Shown: positions 32,888 through 42,865, counted from the stretch's first letter. The stretch is 64,000 bases of DNA from Vibrio sinaloensis (GCF_000808535.1 NZ_JWLV01000048.1:62001-126000), one strand, 5' to 3'. The notes: generated by a model not told the origin, from the letters alone. Translations and numbers: made by a program.

Positions 32888-34276
32888 ATGTTTGAGAATT
32901 TAACGGATCGATTGTCCAAAACGCTGAAAAATATCAGCGGAAAAGGTCGCCTGACCGAAGACAACATAAAAGATACCTTACGTGAAGTACGTATGGCGCT
33001 TTTGGAGGCGGATGTCGCGCTTCCAGTGGTACGCGATTTTATTAAACGCGTTAAAGAAGCAGCCGTTGGTGTTGAGGTTTCCAAATCCCTGACGCCTGGC
33101 CAAGAGTTCATTAAGATTGTTCAAGGTGAACTTGAAGCCGTAATGGGCGAGTCAAATGAAGCTCTAAATCTTGCTGCGCAGCCACCTGCTGTTATCTTGA
33201 TGGCAGGTCTACAAGGTGCGGGTAAAACCACATCGGTCGGTAAGCTATCTAAGCTTTTAAAAGAGCGTGATAAGAAGAAGGTACTGGTTGTTTCTGCTGA
33301 CGTTTATCGCCCAGCCGCGATCAAACAGCTTGAAACGTTAGCGTCAGATATTGGTGTCGACTTCTTCCCGTCTAGTGCGGATCAAAAGCCAATTGATATC
33401 GCTAATGCTGCTATCGATCATGCGAAGAAGAAGTTCTACGACGTTTTGGTTGTCGATACCGCAGGTCGCTTAGCCATCGATGAGCAAATGATGGGAGAAA
33501 TCAAAGAGCTTCACTCTGCGATTGATCCTGTTGAGACGCTATTCGTCGTCGATGCGATGACAGGTCAAGACGCGGCAAACACTGCGAAAGCATTTGGTGA
33601 TACGCTGCCACTTACGGGCGTGATCTTAACCAAAGTAGATGGTGATGCTCGTGGTGGTGCGGCGCTTTCTGTTCGCCATATCACGGGTAAACCGATCAAA
33701 TTCTTAGGTGTTGGTGAAAAGACGGATGCACTTGAACCTTTCCACCCAGATCGTGTGGCATCACGCATCTTGGGCATGGGTGACGTCCTATCTCTAATCG
33801 AAGACCTGCAACGTAATGTTGACCAAGAAAAAGCAGAGAAACTGGCAAAAAAGTTCAAAGAGAAGAAAGGTTTTGACCTTGAAGATTTCCGTGAGCAGCT
33901 AGGTCAGATGCAAAACATGGGCGGCATGATGGGCATGATGGATAAGCTGCCGGGTATGAGCAACTTGCCTGACAATGTGAAAGACAAAGTTGACGACAAG
34001 ATGTTCAAGCAGATGGAAGCGATCATCAACTCGATGACCATGAAAGAGCGTCAACGCCCAGAACTGATTAAAGGATCACGTAAAAAGCGTATCGCTGCAG
34101 GTTCTGGCACCCAGGTGCAAGATGTTAACCGTCTACTCAAGCAGTTCACCCAGATGCAGAAAATGATGAAGAAAATGCAGAAAGGTGGCATGAAAGGCAT
34201 GATGCGCAACATGCAAGGCATGATGGGCGGCATGGGAGGAATGGGCGGTGGCGGTTTTAATCCGTTTGGCCGTTAA
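32888..34276 (+). CDS. ffh: Signal recognition particle protein Ffh
   Basis: Ffh binds 4.5S RNA and signal sequences and targets ribosomes to FtsY. 462 aa from the ATG at 32888 (the upstream frame is open but MFENLTDRL is the family start). The NG GTPase domain has GLQGAGKTT (G1), DTAGR (G3) and TKVDG (G4). The M domain has the RxxGSGT motif and a very methionine-rich C-terminus with GMMGMM-type repeats. A strong terminator follows at 34370-34406. Confidence 0.97.
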   Translation: MFENLTDRLSKTLKNISGKGRLTEDNIKDTLREVRMALLEADVALPVVRDFIKRVKEAAVGVEVSKSLTPGQEFIKIVQGELEAVMGESNEALNLAAQPPAVILMAGLQGAGKTTSVGKLSKLLKERDKKKVLVVSADVYRPAAIKQLETLASDIGVDFFPSSADQKPIDIANAAIDHAKKKFYDVLVVDTAGRLAIDEQMMGEIKELHSAIDPVETLFVVDAMTGQDAANTAKAFGDTLPLTGVILTKVDGDARGGAALSVRHITGKPIKFLGVGEKTDALEPFHPDRVASRILGMGDVLSLIEDLQRNVDQEKAEKLAKKFKEKKGFDLEDFREQLGQMQNMGGMMGMMDKLPGMSNLPDNVKDKVDDKMFKQMEAIINSMTMKERQRPELIKGSRKKRIAAGSGTQVQDVNRLLKQFTQMQKMMKKMQKGGMKGMMRNMQGMMGGMGGMGGGGFNPFGR

Positions 34277-34369
34277 ATCAGACCTGCAATAAAAATTTCA
34301 AGGTGTTAGCTGCGTCACAAACTTAAGTTTCGTTTTATGTTGGTGAAAAAGTAGCTAAAGACCTTGCAT

Positions 34370-34406
34370 TGCTCCGGAATAAGAGTAAAATTCCGGAGCT
34401 TTATTT
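34370..34406 (+). terminator. Terminator of ffh
   Basis: GCTCCGGAAT/ATTCCGGAGC with 9-nt loop, followed by TTTATTTT. It ends 78 bp before rpsP. Confidence 0.8.
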
Positions 34407-34483
34407 TGGCACGAGCCCCAAATCATTTAGCGATAAATGGTTTCTGGGGTTAATTTTATTTTTGAGAAAGCAAAGAGGACGAC

Positions 34484-34732
34484 ATGGTAACCATTCGTTT
34501 GGCACGTCACGGCGCTAAGAAGCGTCCATTTTATCAAATCGTAGTAGCGGACAGCCGCAATGCAGCAACTGGCCGTTTCATCGAGAAAGTTGGTTTCTTC
34601 AACCCAACTGCTAAAGGTCAAGAAGAAGGTCTACGTCTAGACCTAGATCGCGTTAACCACTGGGTTGGTCAAGGCGCATCTCTATCTGACCGCGTTGCTA
34701 AGCTAGTAAAAGACGCTCAAAAAGCGGCTTAA
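34484..34732 (+). CDS. rpsP: 30S ribosomal protein bS16
   Basis: 82 aa, with MVTIRLARHGAKKRPFYQIVVADSR at the start. GAGG precedes the ATG. It is the first gene of the rpsP-rimM-trmD-rplS operon, which links a ribosomal protein with ribosome and tRNA modification functions. Confidence 0.98.
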   Translation: MVTIRLARHGAKKRPFYQIVVADSRNAATGRFIEKVGFFNPTAKGQEEGLRLDLDRVNHWVGQGASLSDRVAKLVKDAQKAA

Positions 34733-34759
34733 TTCTTACTTGAAAGAAGAAATTAGCTT

Positions 34760-35308
34760 ATGTCGATGAAAGGTAAAGAAACAATGAGTGAAGACAAGAT
34801 TGTTGTAGGTAAGTTAGGTGCTTCTTACGGCATTCGCGGCTGGCTTAAAGTTTTTTCCTACACAGACAATGCTGAAAGCATGTTTGATTACACCCCATGG
34901 TTTATTAACCAAGGTGGTAAGTGGGTTGAGTACAAGGTTGAGAGTTGGAAGCGCCATAACAAAGGTTTGGTGGTGAAACTCGAAGGTCTGGATGTGCGCG
35001 AAGATGCGCAATTACTGACAAACTTTGAAATCTCTATTGACCCTGCTGTTCTTCCAGAATTGCCATCAGATGAATTCTATTGGCGTGATTTGATTGGGAT
35101 GCACGTAGTAACCGACAAAGGTTACGATCTAGGTACTGTCTCTGACATGCTAGAAACGGGTTCCAACGATGTTTTGGTTGTAAAAGCAAATCTAAAAGAT
35201 GCTTTCGGGCAAAAGGAACGATTAATTCCGTTCCTTGAAGAGCAAGTGATCAAACATGTTGATCGCGAAGCTCAACGGATCGAAGTTGACTGGGATCCTG
35301 GATTCTAA
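34760..35308 (+). CDS. rimM: 16S rRNA processing protein RimM
   Basis: RimM helps 30S head maturation and binds S19. 182 aa, with KIVVGKLGASYGIRGWLKVFSYT at the start and the PRC-barrel part EFYWRDLIGMHVV near 94-107. In-frame ATGs at 34760 and 34784 are both possible; 34784 has AAAGG upstream. It sits in the conserved operon. Confidence 0.96.
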   Translation: MSMKGKETMSEDKIVVGKLGASYGIRGWLKVFSYTDNAESMFDYTPWFINQGGKWVEYKVESWKRHNKGLVVKLEGLDVREDAQLLTNFEISIDPAVLPELPSDEFYWRDLIGMHVVTDKGYDLGTVSDMLETGSNDVLVVKANLKDAFGQKERLIPFLEEQVIKHVDREAQRIEVDWDPGF

Positions 35309-35335
35309 ACTCCAAAATTTCAGAGCGAGATAAAC

Positions 35336-36085
35336 ATGTGGGTTGGCGTAATAAGCCTTTTTCCTGAAATGTTCCGTTCTGTTACTGATTATGGAGTAAC
35401 AGGTCAAGCGGTTAAAAAAGGTCTTTTGTCGATTGAGACTTGGAATCCTCGCGATTTCACGCACGACAAACATCGCACTGTTGATGATAGACCTTACGGT
35501 GGCGGCCCTGGCATGCTCATGATGGTTCAGCCTTTGCGCGATGCTATTCATGCAGCCAAACAAGCTTCACCGGGTAAGACGAAAGTCATTTATCTTTCTC
35601 CTCAAGGTCGAAAGCTCGACCAAAAAGGAGTTGAGGAGCTGGCAACAAATGAGAACTTGCTTTTGATTTGTGGCCGCTATGAAGGGGTAGATGAGCGTAT
35701 CATCCAATCTGAAGTTGACGAAGAATGGTCAATTGGGGATTTCGTGATGACGGGTGGTGAGATTCCAGCCATGACGTTGATTGATTCAGTGTCTCGGTTT
35801 GTGCCGGGAGTGCTAGGAGATTTTGCGTCAGCAGAGGAAGACTCCTTTGCTAATGGCTTGTTAGATTGCCCTCACTATACGCGTCCAGAGGTGTTAGATG
35901 ACAAAGAAGTACCTTCGGTGCTGATGTCAGGTAACCACAAGGAAATTCGTCGCTGGCGACTTAAACAGTCGTTAGGCCGTACTTGGCTAAGAAGACCAGA
36001 ACTCCTGGAAAACCTAGCTCTGACTGACGAACAGGAACAATTACTGGCCGAATTTATTAAAGAGCACCGCTCTGGTAAAAAGTAA
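35336..36085 (+). CDS. trmD: tRNA (guanine37-N1)-methyltransferase TrmD
   Basis: TrmD makes m1G37, needed for frame maintenance. 249 aa, with the trefoil-knot SPOUT elements: SLFPEMFRSV, PYGGGPGMLMM, ICGRYEGVDERI, and WSIGDFVMTGGEIPAM. It is followed by rplS in the same operon. Confidence 0.97.
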   Translation: MWVGVISLFPEMFRSVTDYGVTGQAVKKGLLSIETWNPRDFTHDKHRTVDDRPYGGGPGMLMMVQPLRDAIHAAKQASPGKTKVIYLSPQGRKLDQKGVEELATNENLLLICGRYEGVDERIIQSEVDEEWSIGDFVMTGGEIPAMTLIDSVSRFVPGVLGDFASAEEDSFANGLLDCPHYTRPEVLDDKEVPSVLMSGNHKEIRRWRLKQSLGRTWLRRPELLENLALTDEQEQLLAEFIKEHRSGKK

Positions 36086-36134
36086 GCAGTAACCTATTAA
36101 ATTTAGTATCAGTTTATTCTAGGAATTTATTAAA

Positions 36135-36488
36135 ATGAGTAACATCATCAAGGCTCTTGAAGAAGAGCAACTAAAATCAGACCTACCTAAATTTGCACCA
36201 GGTGACACTGTTGTAGTTCAAGTTAAGGTAAAAGAAGGTGACCGTGAGCGTCTACAGGCTTTCGAAGGCGTTGTAATCGCAATCCGTAACCGTGGTCTAC
36301 ACTCTGCTTTCACTGTACGTAAGATTTCTAACGGTGAAGGTGTTGAGCGTACGTTCCAAACACACTCTCCAATCGTTGATAGCATCGAAGTTAAACGCCG
36401 TGGTGCAGTACGTCGTGCCAAGTTGTACTACCTACGTGAGCGTTCTGGTAAGTCTGCTCGTATTAAAGAGAAACTTGCTAAGAAGTAA
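36135..36488 (+). CDS. rplS: 50S ribosomal protein bL19
   Basis: 117 aa with PKFAPGDTVVVQVKVKEGDRERLQ and FTVRKISNGEGVERTF typical of L19, which lies at the 30S-50S interface. It ends the rpsP operon and is followed by a strong terminator. Confidence 0.98.
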   Translation: MSNIIKALEEEQLKSDLPKFAPGDTVVVQVKVKEGDRERLQAFEGVVIAIRNRGLHSAFTVRKISNGEGVERTFQTHSPIVDSIEVKRRGAVRRAKLYYLRERSGKSARIKEKLAKK

Positions 36489-36516
36489 TGCTATAACTAG
36501 CGTTCTCATAGTATTA

Positions 36517-36544
36517 GCGGAGCCCTGTGGCTCCGCTTTTTTAT
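36517..36544 (+). terminator. Terminator of the rpsP operon
   Basis: AGCGGAGCC-CTGT-GGCTCCGCT followed by TTTTTTA. The remainder of the gap to 36713 shows no gene. Confidence 0.9.
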
Positions 36545-36713
36545 TCTTTGCTTATAACTTGCCACTTCTCTCTACCGTTGTCATCGGTACTCATTTACTG
36601 GCTCCATTTGTTCAAAGAAAGTTCCGCGATTCTTCCTAGGTACAAAGAAAAATATCTCCGTTCTAAGTTAAAAATTGTATTTGATATAACTACCTAAGTA
36701 ATACGCTGGATAC

Positions 36714-36743
36714 AAAAAGAGCCGATGTTTTCACATCAGCCCT
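36714..36743 (-). terminator. Terminator after yacG
   Basis: GGCTGATG/CATCGGC with A-rich loop, followed by CTTTTTG on the minus strand. Confidence 0.6.
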
Positions 36744-36771
36744 CTAGTCAGCTTAAATCACATTGTCTCAA

Positions 36772-36966
36772 TCAATATTGGTCTTCTGACCAGCCATCTG
36801 AATCAGACATATCCGGTGCTCCCGGAATGGTATTTTCTTCATCTGCCCATTCACCAAAATCGATCATTTGGCATTGTTTGCTGCAAAACGGACGATAAGG
36901 GCTTTGTTCCCCCCAAGTCACGTCTGTACCACACTGTGGGCAGGGAACGATAGTAATCTTAGTCAT
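36772..36966 (-). CDS. yacG: DNA gyrase inhibitor YacG (zinc protein)
   Basis: 64 aa from the ATG at 36966 (a TTG 6 bases earlier is in frame). The zinc ligands are CPQC and FCSKQC. The acidic C-terminal tail is typical. YacG binds gyrase B and inhibits it. It is the last gene of the pilABCD-coaE-zapD-yacG group, as in V. cholerae. Confidence 0.93.
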   Translation of the reverse strand: MTKITIVPCPQCGTDVTWGEQSPYRPFCSKQCQMIDFGEWADEENTIPGAPDMSDSDGWSEDQY

Positions 36967-37017
36967 AATCAACTCATTGTCGAAGATCGGGTTTAGAGAT
37001 GAGTTTAGCGGAAAGGC

Positions 37018-37758
37018 TTAACAACACACCGCTAATTTAAACTCTATGTTTGCAGTCGATGCCTGCCCAGAAGCAAATTCGATAAATTTGATCGCAAATC
37101 TATTCTTGTGCCCTGAGATCATTGGGTAGACACCAAACTCCATCGGAATCTCCAAGCGTAAAATATTGGCTTCATCGGCATCACTCTGATAGAAACCAGC
37201 CGGCGCATTATACGCGCGGAAGTGACCAGTTTCACGAGTCAGTCTTAGCCATAGCTTCAACGCTTGTGCTAGGGGCAATAAACTACCGAGCCATTTGTTA
37301 GCGTCGGCTTGTTTTTGATTGATAGGTAAGTGCAGCCAATGATGTAGGGCGGGCAAGTCAAAGCAACATGAGCCACCAGGCAAGTTAAAACGCTGGCGAA
37401 TTGCACTTAGGAATCGGTCCTCTTTTAAGCTCTGGCCAAATCGTTCAGCGGCCATGAGATGGCTATGCGCTTCGTCGACTTCACGCAAAATACCGAGGAG
37501 CATTTCCTGATCGACGCCATCAACATTAAGCCAGTTGCGATAGGTTAAACGTTGCTTCTCAATATCCTTAGCGAGCTCACTTTTTAGCTGTATTTGCTCA
37601 AAGATTTCTAGCAGGTCAAATAGAGAACGATAAAAAACCAAATGCTGCATATCGTCACTGAATTCTGCAGCCAAACGCAGCTGATTGAGCAGTGCTTCGA
37701 CTCTCAAGTAGATGCGGGTTTTTTCGTTCAATGGATGTTCGAAGTAGTGAGTGGTCAT
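37018..37758 (-). CDS. zapD: Cell division protein ZapD
   Basis: ZapD bundles FtsZ filaments. 246 aa. The start (THYFEHPLNEKTRIYLRVEALL) and PGGSCCFDLPALHHWLH near 125-141 match the family. It lies between coaE and yacG. Confidence 0.95.
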   Translation of the reverse strand: MTTHYFEHPLNEKTRIYLRVEALLNQLRLAAEFSDDMQHLVFYRSLFDLLEIFEQIQLKSELAKDIEKQRLTYRNWLNVDGVDQEMLLGILREVDEAHSHLMAAERFGQSLKEDRFLSAIRQRFNLPGGSCCFDLPALHHWLHLPINQKQADANKWLGSLLPLAQALKLWLRLTRETGHFRAYNAPAGFYQSDADEANILRLEIPMEFGVYPMISGHKNRFAIKFIEFASGQASTANIEFKLAVCC

Positions 37759-37792
37759 TAAAATGCAGTCGTGAATGGTTCTACCTTTATTC

Positions 37793-38401
37793 TCACCGAT
37801 TTGCCCTACCGATTTCTAGGAACTTTTGATGCAAATCTGTGATTTGAGGCAAAAGTTTTTGGTTTTCTGTATCATTTTTAATCACGAAGTCCGCAATGGC
37901 TAATCGTTGCTCTCTGCTTGCTTGAGCTGCAACAATGGCTTGTGCTTGCTCAAGCGCTACGTTGTCTCGTGCCACCGTCCTTTCTAACTGAGTAGCCTCA
38001 TCGACATCGACGACAACAACTTTGTCCGCTAGATGCTGCAAGTGATTTTCAACCATCAAAGGAATGACTAAAAGCGCATACTCTGAGGTAGTGTTTGCTA
38101 ACTCAGCGAGCATGTTTGCGCGAATCATTGGGTGTAGTAATTGGTCTAGCCAGGCCTTTTGGCTTGGGTCTGAGAAGATGATCTCTCGAAGTTTACTTCT
38201 GTCGAGATTGCCGTCTTCTAGTAAAACAGAGGAGCCAAATTTGTTCTCTATGGCTTTTAATCCTTCACTGCCTGGCGCCACTACTTCACGAGCGATGACG
38301 TCAGCGTCCACAATTTCGATGCCAAAGTGCTGATGAAAAAGGTTTGCGACGGTCGTTTTGCCACTAGCAATCCCACCGGTTAAACCCACAACAAAGGTCA
38401 T
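37793..38401 (-). CDS. coaE: Dephospho-CoA kinase
   Basis: The last step of coenzyme A synthesis. 202 aa with the Walker A motif GLTGGIASGKTT at 6-17 and the DADVIAREVV substrate segment near 33. It starts 1 bp before pilD ends (opposite order of transcription: pilD is upstream), so the two are tightly linked. Confidence 0.96.
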   Translation of the reverse strand: MTFVVGLTGGIASGKTTVANLFHQHFGIEIVDADVIAREVVAPGSEGLKAIENKFGSSVLLEDGNLDRSKLREIIFSDPSQKAWLDQLLHPMIRANMLAELANTTSEYALLVIPLMVENHLQHLADKVVVVDVDEATQLERTVARDNVALEQAQAIVAAQASREQRLAIADFVIKNDTENQKLLPQITDLHQKFLEIGRANR

Positions 38402-38402
38402 A

Positions 38403-39275
38403 TTAGAGTCCTAAAAAATGAGTCAGATAAAAGCCCCATATCTGAGAGCCCCACATCATGCTTATCCAACCAGCTATCGCCAAGTAAGGGCCAAATGGAA
38501 AGGCTTTATCGATACCTTGGCGTTTTAGTCGCAGTTGAATCAGGCCAAATACCAGTCCGACTAAAGAAGAGAATAGGATAAGCATGGGAAGTTGTTGCCA
38601 TCCGAGCCAAGCGCCTAGAGCCGCCAGCAGTTTAAAGTCACCGTAACCCATACCTTCTTTACCGGTAGCTAGTTTAAACAGCCAATATACCGACCAAAGG
38701 GATAGATAACCGGCCATCGCGCCAATAACCGAGTCTTGCAGTGAGATAGGGCTTATTTGAAACAGGGCCAACGCGATACCCGCCCAAGTGAGGGGTAGGG
38801 TAAGGGAGTCTGGCAGCAGCATGGTATCGAGGTCGATAAAGGTTGCCGCAATCAATACGAACGTAAAAATCAGTAGGGCGAGTGTGAAGTAACTAAAGCC
38901 AAGCTGATACGATACAACAAAGCTTAAGCCGCCACTGAGCAGCTCAATCAGAGGGTAGCGGGCGCTGATTGGATTGTCACATTGTCGACACTTCCCTCTT
39001 AGCAACAACCAACTCACCACAGGAATATTATCTATAATGCGGATTGGGGTGTGGCATTTAGGGCAAGTTGAACGAGGAACACTGAGGTTATAAGTTCCCT
39101 TTGGTGCTTCTATGTTGTACTCGGGAAAGCTTTCGGCGCACTCTTGTCGCCACTCTCGCTCCATTATTTTTGGTAGACGATGTATGACCACGTTGAGAAA
39201 ACTACCAATGATAAGGCCAAAAACGGTCGCCATGGTTGGAAATAACCAAGGGTAGTAATGAAATTGCTCGATCAA
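38403..39275 (-). CDS. pilD: Type IV prepilin peptidase PilD
   Basis: PilD cleaves and N-methylates prepilins and type II secretion pseudopilins in the inner membrane. 290 aa with a TTG start. The N-terminal cytoplasmic loop has a zinc site (CPKCHTP, CRQC). The aspartyl protease residues are in FIDLDTMLLPD and GYGDFKL. It ends the pilABCD cluster and also serves the type II secretion system elsewhere. Confidence 0.95.
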   Translation of the reverse strand: MIEQFHYYPWLFPTMATVFGLIIGSFLNVVIHRLPKIMEREWRQECAESFPEYNIEAPKGTYNLSVPRSTCPKCHTPIRIIDNIPVVSWLLLRGKCRQCDNPISARYPLIELLSGGLSFVVSYQLGFSYFTLALLIFTFVLIAATFIDLDTMLLPDSLTLPLTWAGIALALFQISPISLQDSVIGAMAGYLSLWSVYWLFKLATGKEGMGYGDFKLLAALGAWLGWQQLPMLILFSSLVGLVFGLIQLRLKRQGIDKAFPFGPYLAIAGWISMMWGSQIWGFYLTHFLGL

Positions 39276-39331
39276 ACCAATATCGCCCTAGATGAAAGAA
39301 AGTGCCAAGCACAAAATAGTAAAGGCTAATA

Positions 39332-40558
39332 CTATCCTAATACACTCATTAAGTTAAAGATCGGCAAGTACATAGCGACCACTAAGCCTCCTACTACCAC
39401 ACCAAGGAAAATAATAATCATAGGCTCTAGGACTTTTCCTAGATTATCGACGGTGTTATCAATTTCAAACTCATAGATGGTGGCGACTTTATTGAGCATG
39501 TCATCTAAGCTTCCCGATTCTTCGCCAATCATCACCATTTGCAGCACCATTTCAGGAAAGGTTTGTGAGTTTCGCATCGCAATGTACATCGGCATGCCTG
39601 CTGCGGTATCGGCATAAACTTGTTCGATGACGTTTTGATAGTGAATATTATTGGCGGTTTTCGCTGATGTTTTTAAGCATGAAAGTATCGGGATACCAGC
39701 ACTAAAACTCGTTGCCAACGTTCGGCTAAACTTCGCAATGGAAGCTTTGCTAATGATGGTACCAATTATTGGGATGTTTAAGCTTGCTCGACTTGTTGCC
39801 AATTGAATGCGGAAGGATTTTTTTCGTCCGAGTTTTAACAGCAAAAACGCGATGGCAAGCGCCATAAACACCATGCCTGAATAAGATTGAACCCAGTGAG
39901 AGAGAATAAGGACCTGCGCGGTAAACCAAGGCAGTTCAGCGCCAAATCCGGAAAACATTGACTCAAACTCTGGTATGACGACGGTTAACATTAAATAAGT
40001 GACCGATAACGCGGTAATCACAACCATGGATGGGTAGATCAGAGCTTTGATTACTTTTGCTCTCAGTTGTTCTGACTTTTCTCGATAAGTTGCAATTCGT
40101 TCAAACACTTCAGCTAGGTTACCAGATTGCTCACCGGTTGCGACAAGGTCTACGTATAAGGTGTCAAAATGCGTGCTCGCTGTTCGCAGCGTTTTTGATA
40201 GTGGTGTGCCAGATTCAACCCCTTTCACTATTTGGGACAAAATCGATTTCATCTCGGCTTTACGGTGATTATCTGCGACTAACTTAAGAGCCTGAATCAA
40301 GGGCACGCCCGTCATCAGCATCGTCGCTAACTGCCTCGTTAAAATCGTAATGTCTTTGCGTTTTACGCGCTGCGTTATGCGTTTGTATAAGGAAAGATTG
40401 CGCTTTTTCAGCTTTTTGACTTGGATATGTTGTTCTTTCAGTTTGTCTCGTACCTCGTTTTCGTTCAGCGCTAATAACTGACCTGAAACTGGTTTGCCGA
40501 TGCTATTGAGACCTCGCCAATGGAAGCTTTTTAATTGGTTCTTGTATCGATTTTTCAC
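39332..40558 (-). CDS. pilC: Type IV pilus inner-membrane platform protein PilC
   Basis: 408 aa with a GTG start. It has two GspF domains, seen as LATMLMTGVPLIQALKLVAD (near 80-100) and its second version FSAGIPILSCLKTSAK (near 284-299), and MVMIGEESGSLDDML near 340. Three membrane helices. It works with the ATPase PilB in pilus assembly and lies between pilB and pilD. Confidence 0.95.
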   Translation of the reverse strand: MKNRYKNQLKSFHWRGLNSIGKPVSGQLLALNENEVRDKLKEQHIQVKKLKKRNLSLYKRITQRVKRKDITILTRQLATMLMTGVPLIQALKLVADNHRKAEMKSILSQIVKGVESGTPLSKTLRTASTHFDTLYVDLVATGEQSGNLAEVFERIATYREKSEQLRAKVIKALIYPSMVVITALSVTYLMLTVVIPEFESMFSGFGAELPWFTAQVLILSHWVQSYSGMVFMALAIAFLLLKLGRKKSFRIQLATSRASLNIPIIGTIISKASIAKFSRTLATSFSAGIPILSCLKTSAKTANNIHYQNVIEQVYADTAAGMPMYIAMRNSQTFPEMVLQMVMIGEESGSLDDMLNKVATIYEFEIDNTVDNLGKVLEPMIIIFLGVVVGGLVVAMYLPIFNLMSVLG

Positions 40559-40570
40559 ATGAACTTCCCG

Positions 40571-42259
40571 CTATAAGTAGAGTACGCGTTGCAGCTCAGA
40601 GACACTAGTAATGCCTAAACGCAACTTTTCTAAGCCAGATTCTTTTAATGTTGCCATCCCTTCACTACGAGCAAGTTGCTCGAGGCTTTGGATTGAAGAG
40701 CCCTGCGCGATGGCTTGAGATAAGGTAGGGGTAAAGGACATGACTTCGTAGATGCCAACACGTCCTACGTAGCCGTTATTACATTCTGAACACCCATCGC
40801 TAGATGCACGATAAAGAGTTTCACCTAGGGTTAGGTCGAGTCCTATCGCGTGAGAGTGGTCGACTTGATAAGCGATTTTGCAATGATTACACAAACGTCG
40901 AGCAAGCCGTTGGGCGATAATCAAACTGAGTGAAGAGGCGATATTAAAGGGTTCTACGCCCATATTGCTGAGTCTAGCGACACTTTCTGCGGCAGAGTTT
41001 GTGTGCAAAGTCGAGAGCACGAGGTGGCCAGTTTGGGCGGCTTTAACGGCAATCTCTGCGGTCTCAATATCTCGGATTTCACCCACCATTACGATGTCTG
41101 GGTCTTGGCGGAGAAATGCGCGTAAGGCTTGCGCAAAACCAAAGCCAATCTGAGGTTGGACTTGGACTTGATTGATACCAGAGAGGTTGATTTCTACGGG
41201 ATCTTCCGCTGTCGCGATGTTCACTTCCGCCGTGTTTAATAGTTTTAATCCGGTATAGAGTGAGACGGTTTTACCACTGCCCGTTGGTCCCGTCATAAGG
41301 ATTAGCCCTTGTGGGCGGCGTAATGCATTCAGGTATTGCTGTTTTTGTGTGTCATTATATCCGAGGGCATCAATGTTAAGACTCGCCTCACTGCTATCTA
41401 GCAAGCGGAGGACGATTTTTTCTCCCCACAAGGTGGGTAATGTTGAAACGCGCATATCAATTGCGGTACTGGTGCCGATTTTTAGTTTAATACGCCCATC
41501 TTGCGGAAGCCGCCGTTCTGCGATGTCGAGTTTGGAGAGAATTTTCAATCGGGCGGCTAAACGTCGACTTAAATGATGTGCAGGTTGCTGGATTTCGACC
41601 AAAATACCGTCACAGCGAAGCCTGACGCGGTAGGAATCTTCATAGGGTTCGAAGTGAATGTCGGATGCCCCTTTTCGCACAGCATCAAGCAGAATTTGAT
41701 TGATATAACGACTCACCGGAGCGGTGTCTAAGCTGAGATCTTCAATGGTGCCGATTTCATCATCGGAAACATCGACCAGCTGTTCGAGGTCTTGCTCATT
41801 GAGCTCTTTTTTTGCTGATAGTCCCGTCTCTATTGTTCGGCCATAGAGTTTACGAATTGCACTATGAAGCGCTTTTATATCGGCAAGAACTAGCTCAATT
41901 TGCCGACCCGTCGCAAAGCGAAATTCATCTTCTAGTTCAAGGTTTGTCGGATCGGCAATGGCAATAGTGAGTTGCTGAGCACTTTCATAGAGTGGCAAGG
42001 CTTGGTGGCGGGTGATGAGTTCCCTCAGCCCTAACCTTTGACAAATCGCAGCGTAGTCAAATTGGTCAATCTCTACTTTCGGCAGGCCAAAAATGTGTGC
42101 GAGTTGCTCAGTCAGTTGCTGGTGTTCAATCAGGTTCAGAGTGAGCAAAGCCTCCGGCACGGATTGGCCGGAGGCTTGACAATGTTCGATAACGCTCGCT
42201 TCTTGCGCCGCATCCAAAAGGTGGGCTTGGCGCAAGATAGCTGGGAGGTTAGTTAGCAT
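40571..42259 (-). CDS. pilB: Type IV pilus assembly ATPase PilB
   Basis: 562 aa from the ATG at 42259. The N-terminal MshEN domain is followed by the secretion ATPase: Walker A GPTGSGKT near 327, ASP box AEDPVE, Walker B RQDPDIVMVGEIRD and His box TGHLVLSTLHTNSA. A zinc tetracysteine CNHCK...CSECNNGYVGR lies near 460-490. The MshEN domain of related ATPases binds c-di-GMP. It powers ChiRP/competence-type pilus extension in vibrios. Confidence 0.96.
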   Translation of the reverse strand: MLTNLPAILRQAHLLDAAQEASVIEHCQASGQSVPEALLTLNLIEHQQLTEQLAHIFGLPKVEIDQFDYAAICQRLGLRELITRHQALPLYESAQQLTIAIADPTNLELEDEFRFATGRQIELVLADIKALHSAIRKLYGRTIETGLSAKKELNEQDLEQLVDVSDDEIGTIEDLSLDTAPVSRYINQILLDAVRKGASDIHFEPYEDSYRVRLRCDGILVEIQQPAHHLSRRLAARLKILSKLDIAERRLPQDGRIKLKIGTSTAIDMRVSTLPTLWGEKIVLRLLDSSEASLNIDALGYNDTQKQQYLNALRRPQGLILMTGPTGSGKTVSLYTGLKLLNTAEVNIATAEDPVEINLSGINQVQVQPQIGFGFAQALRAFLRQDPDIVMVGEIRDIETAEIAVKAAQTGHLVLSTLHTNSAAESVARLSNMGVEPFNIASSLSLIIAQRLARRLCNHCKIAYQVDHSHAIGLDLTLGETLYRASSDGCSECNNGYVGRVGIYEVMSFTPTLSQAIAQGSSIQSLEQLARSEGMATLKESGLEKLRLGITSVSELQRVLYL

Positions 42260-42264
42260 CAAGA

Positions 42265-42678
42265 TTAGATTGAGCTATTGTAGCTGCATCCAGTTACGTT
42301 AATATCTGTACCGTTGTGTTCGCATGTCCACTGTCCTGCAGTAGAGCGTGATAGTTTAACCTTACTACCAGTGCCCGCCCCCTGGGTTACTTCTGCTAGG
42401 ATATTATTGGCGGAGCTAACCGCACCGGAAGTGGCGTTAATTGTCCCTATCCCAAAAGCGGCGGATATAGATGGAAATTGATTTTGAAACGCAATTGTGT
42501 CTTCAGCTTGTGTTTTATATGCCGAAGCAGAGGCAAGGGCTGTACCCAAAGCGCTTTTCTTAACGTATCCCTGATATTGAGGGATGGCAATCGCCGCCAA
42601 TACGCCGATAACTGCCACTACTATCATTAACTCAATCAGCGTAAAACCCTTTGCTTTACGGTTATTCGTTTGTTTCAT
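42265..42678 (-). CDS. pilA: Type IV major pilin PilA
   Basis: 137 aa. A short leader is followed by the class IVa prepilin cleavage site KAKG/FTLIELMIVVAVIGVLAA with Glu5. Two C-terminal cysteines (WTCEHNG, VTGCSYNS) would close the D-loop. In V. cholerae the homologous pilus binds chitin and takes up DNA. The globular part is the variable part between strains. GGAGAG precedes the ATG. Confidence 0.95.
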   Translation of the reverse strand: MKQTNNRKAKGFTLIELMIVVAVIGVLAAIAIPQYQGYVKKSALGTALASASAYKTQAEDTIAFQNQFPSISAAFGIGTINATSGAVSSANNILAEVTQGAGTGSKVKLSRSTAGQWTCEHNGTDINVTGCSYNSSI

Positions 42679-42865
42679 TTGTACTCTCCAAAGTGAAAAA
42701 GATTATGTGCCTGAGAGCATAAAAGGGTTGAGTGGAGTGGGGTATGTGGGAAAAGGCGCTTTCCGAGTGGATTAGGGAAAGTTAATGTTTAGTTGCAGTG
42801 TGGCGGCAAAAGTTTTCGAGATATCGCACGGTTTAATGTGGTGTTTCTTATGATTGAAACAAAAA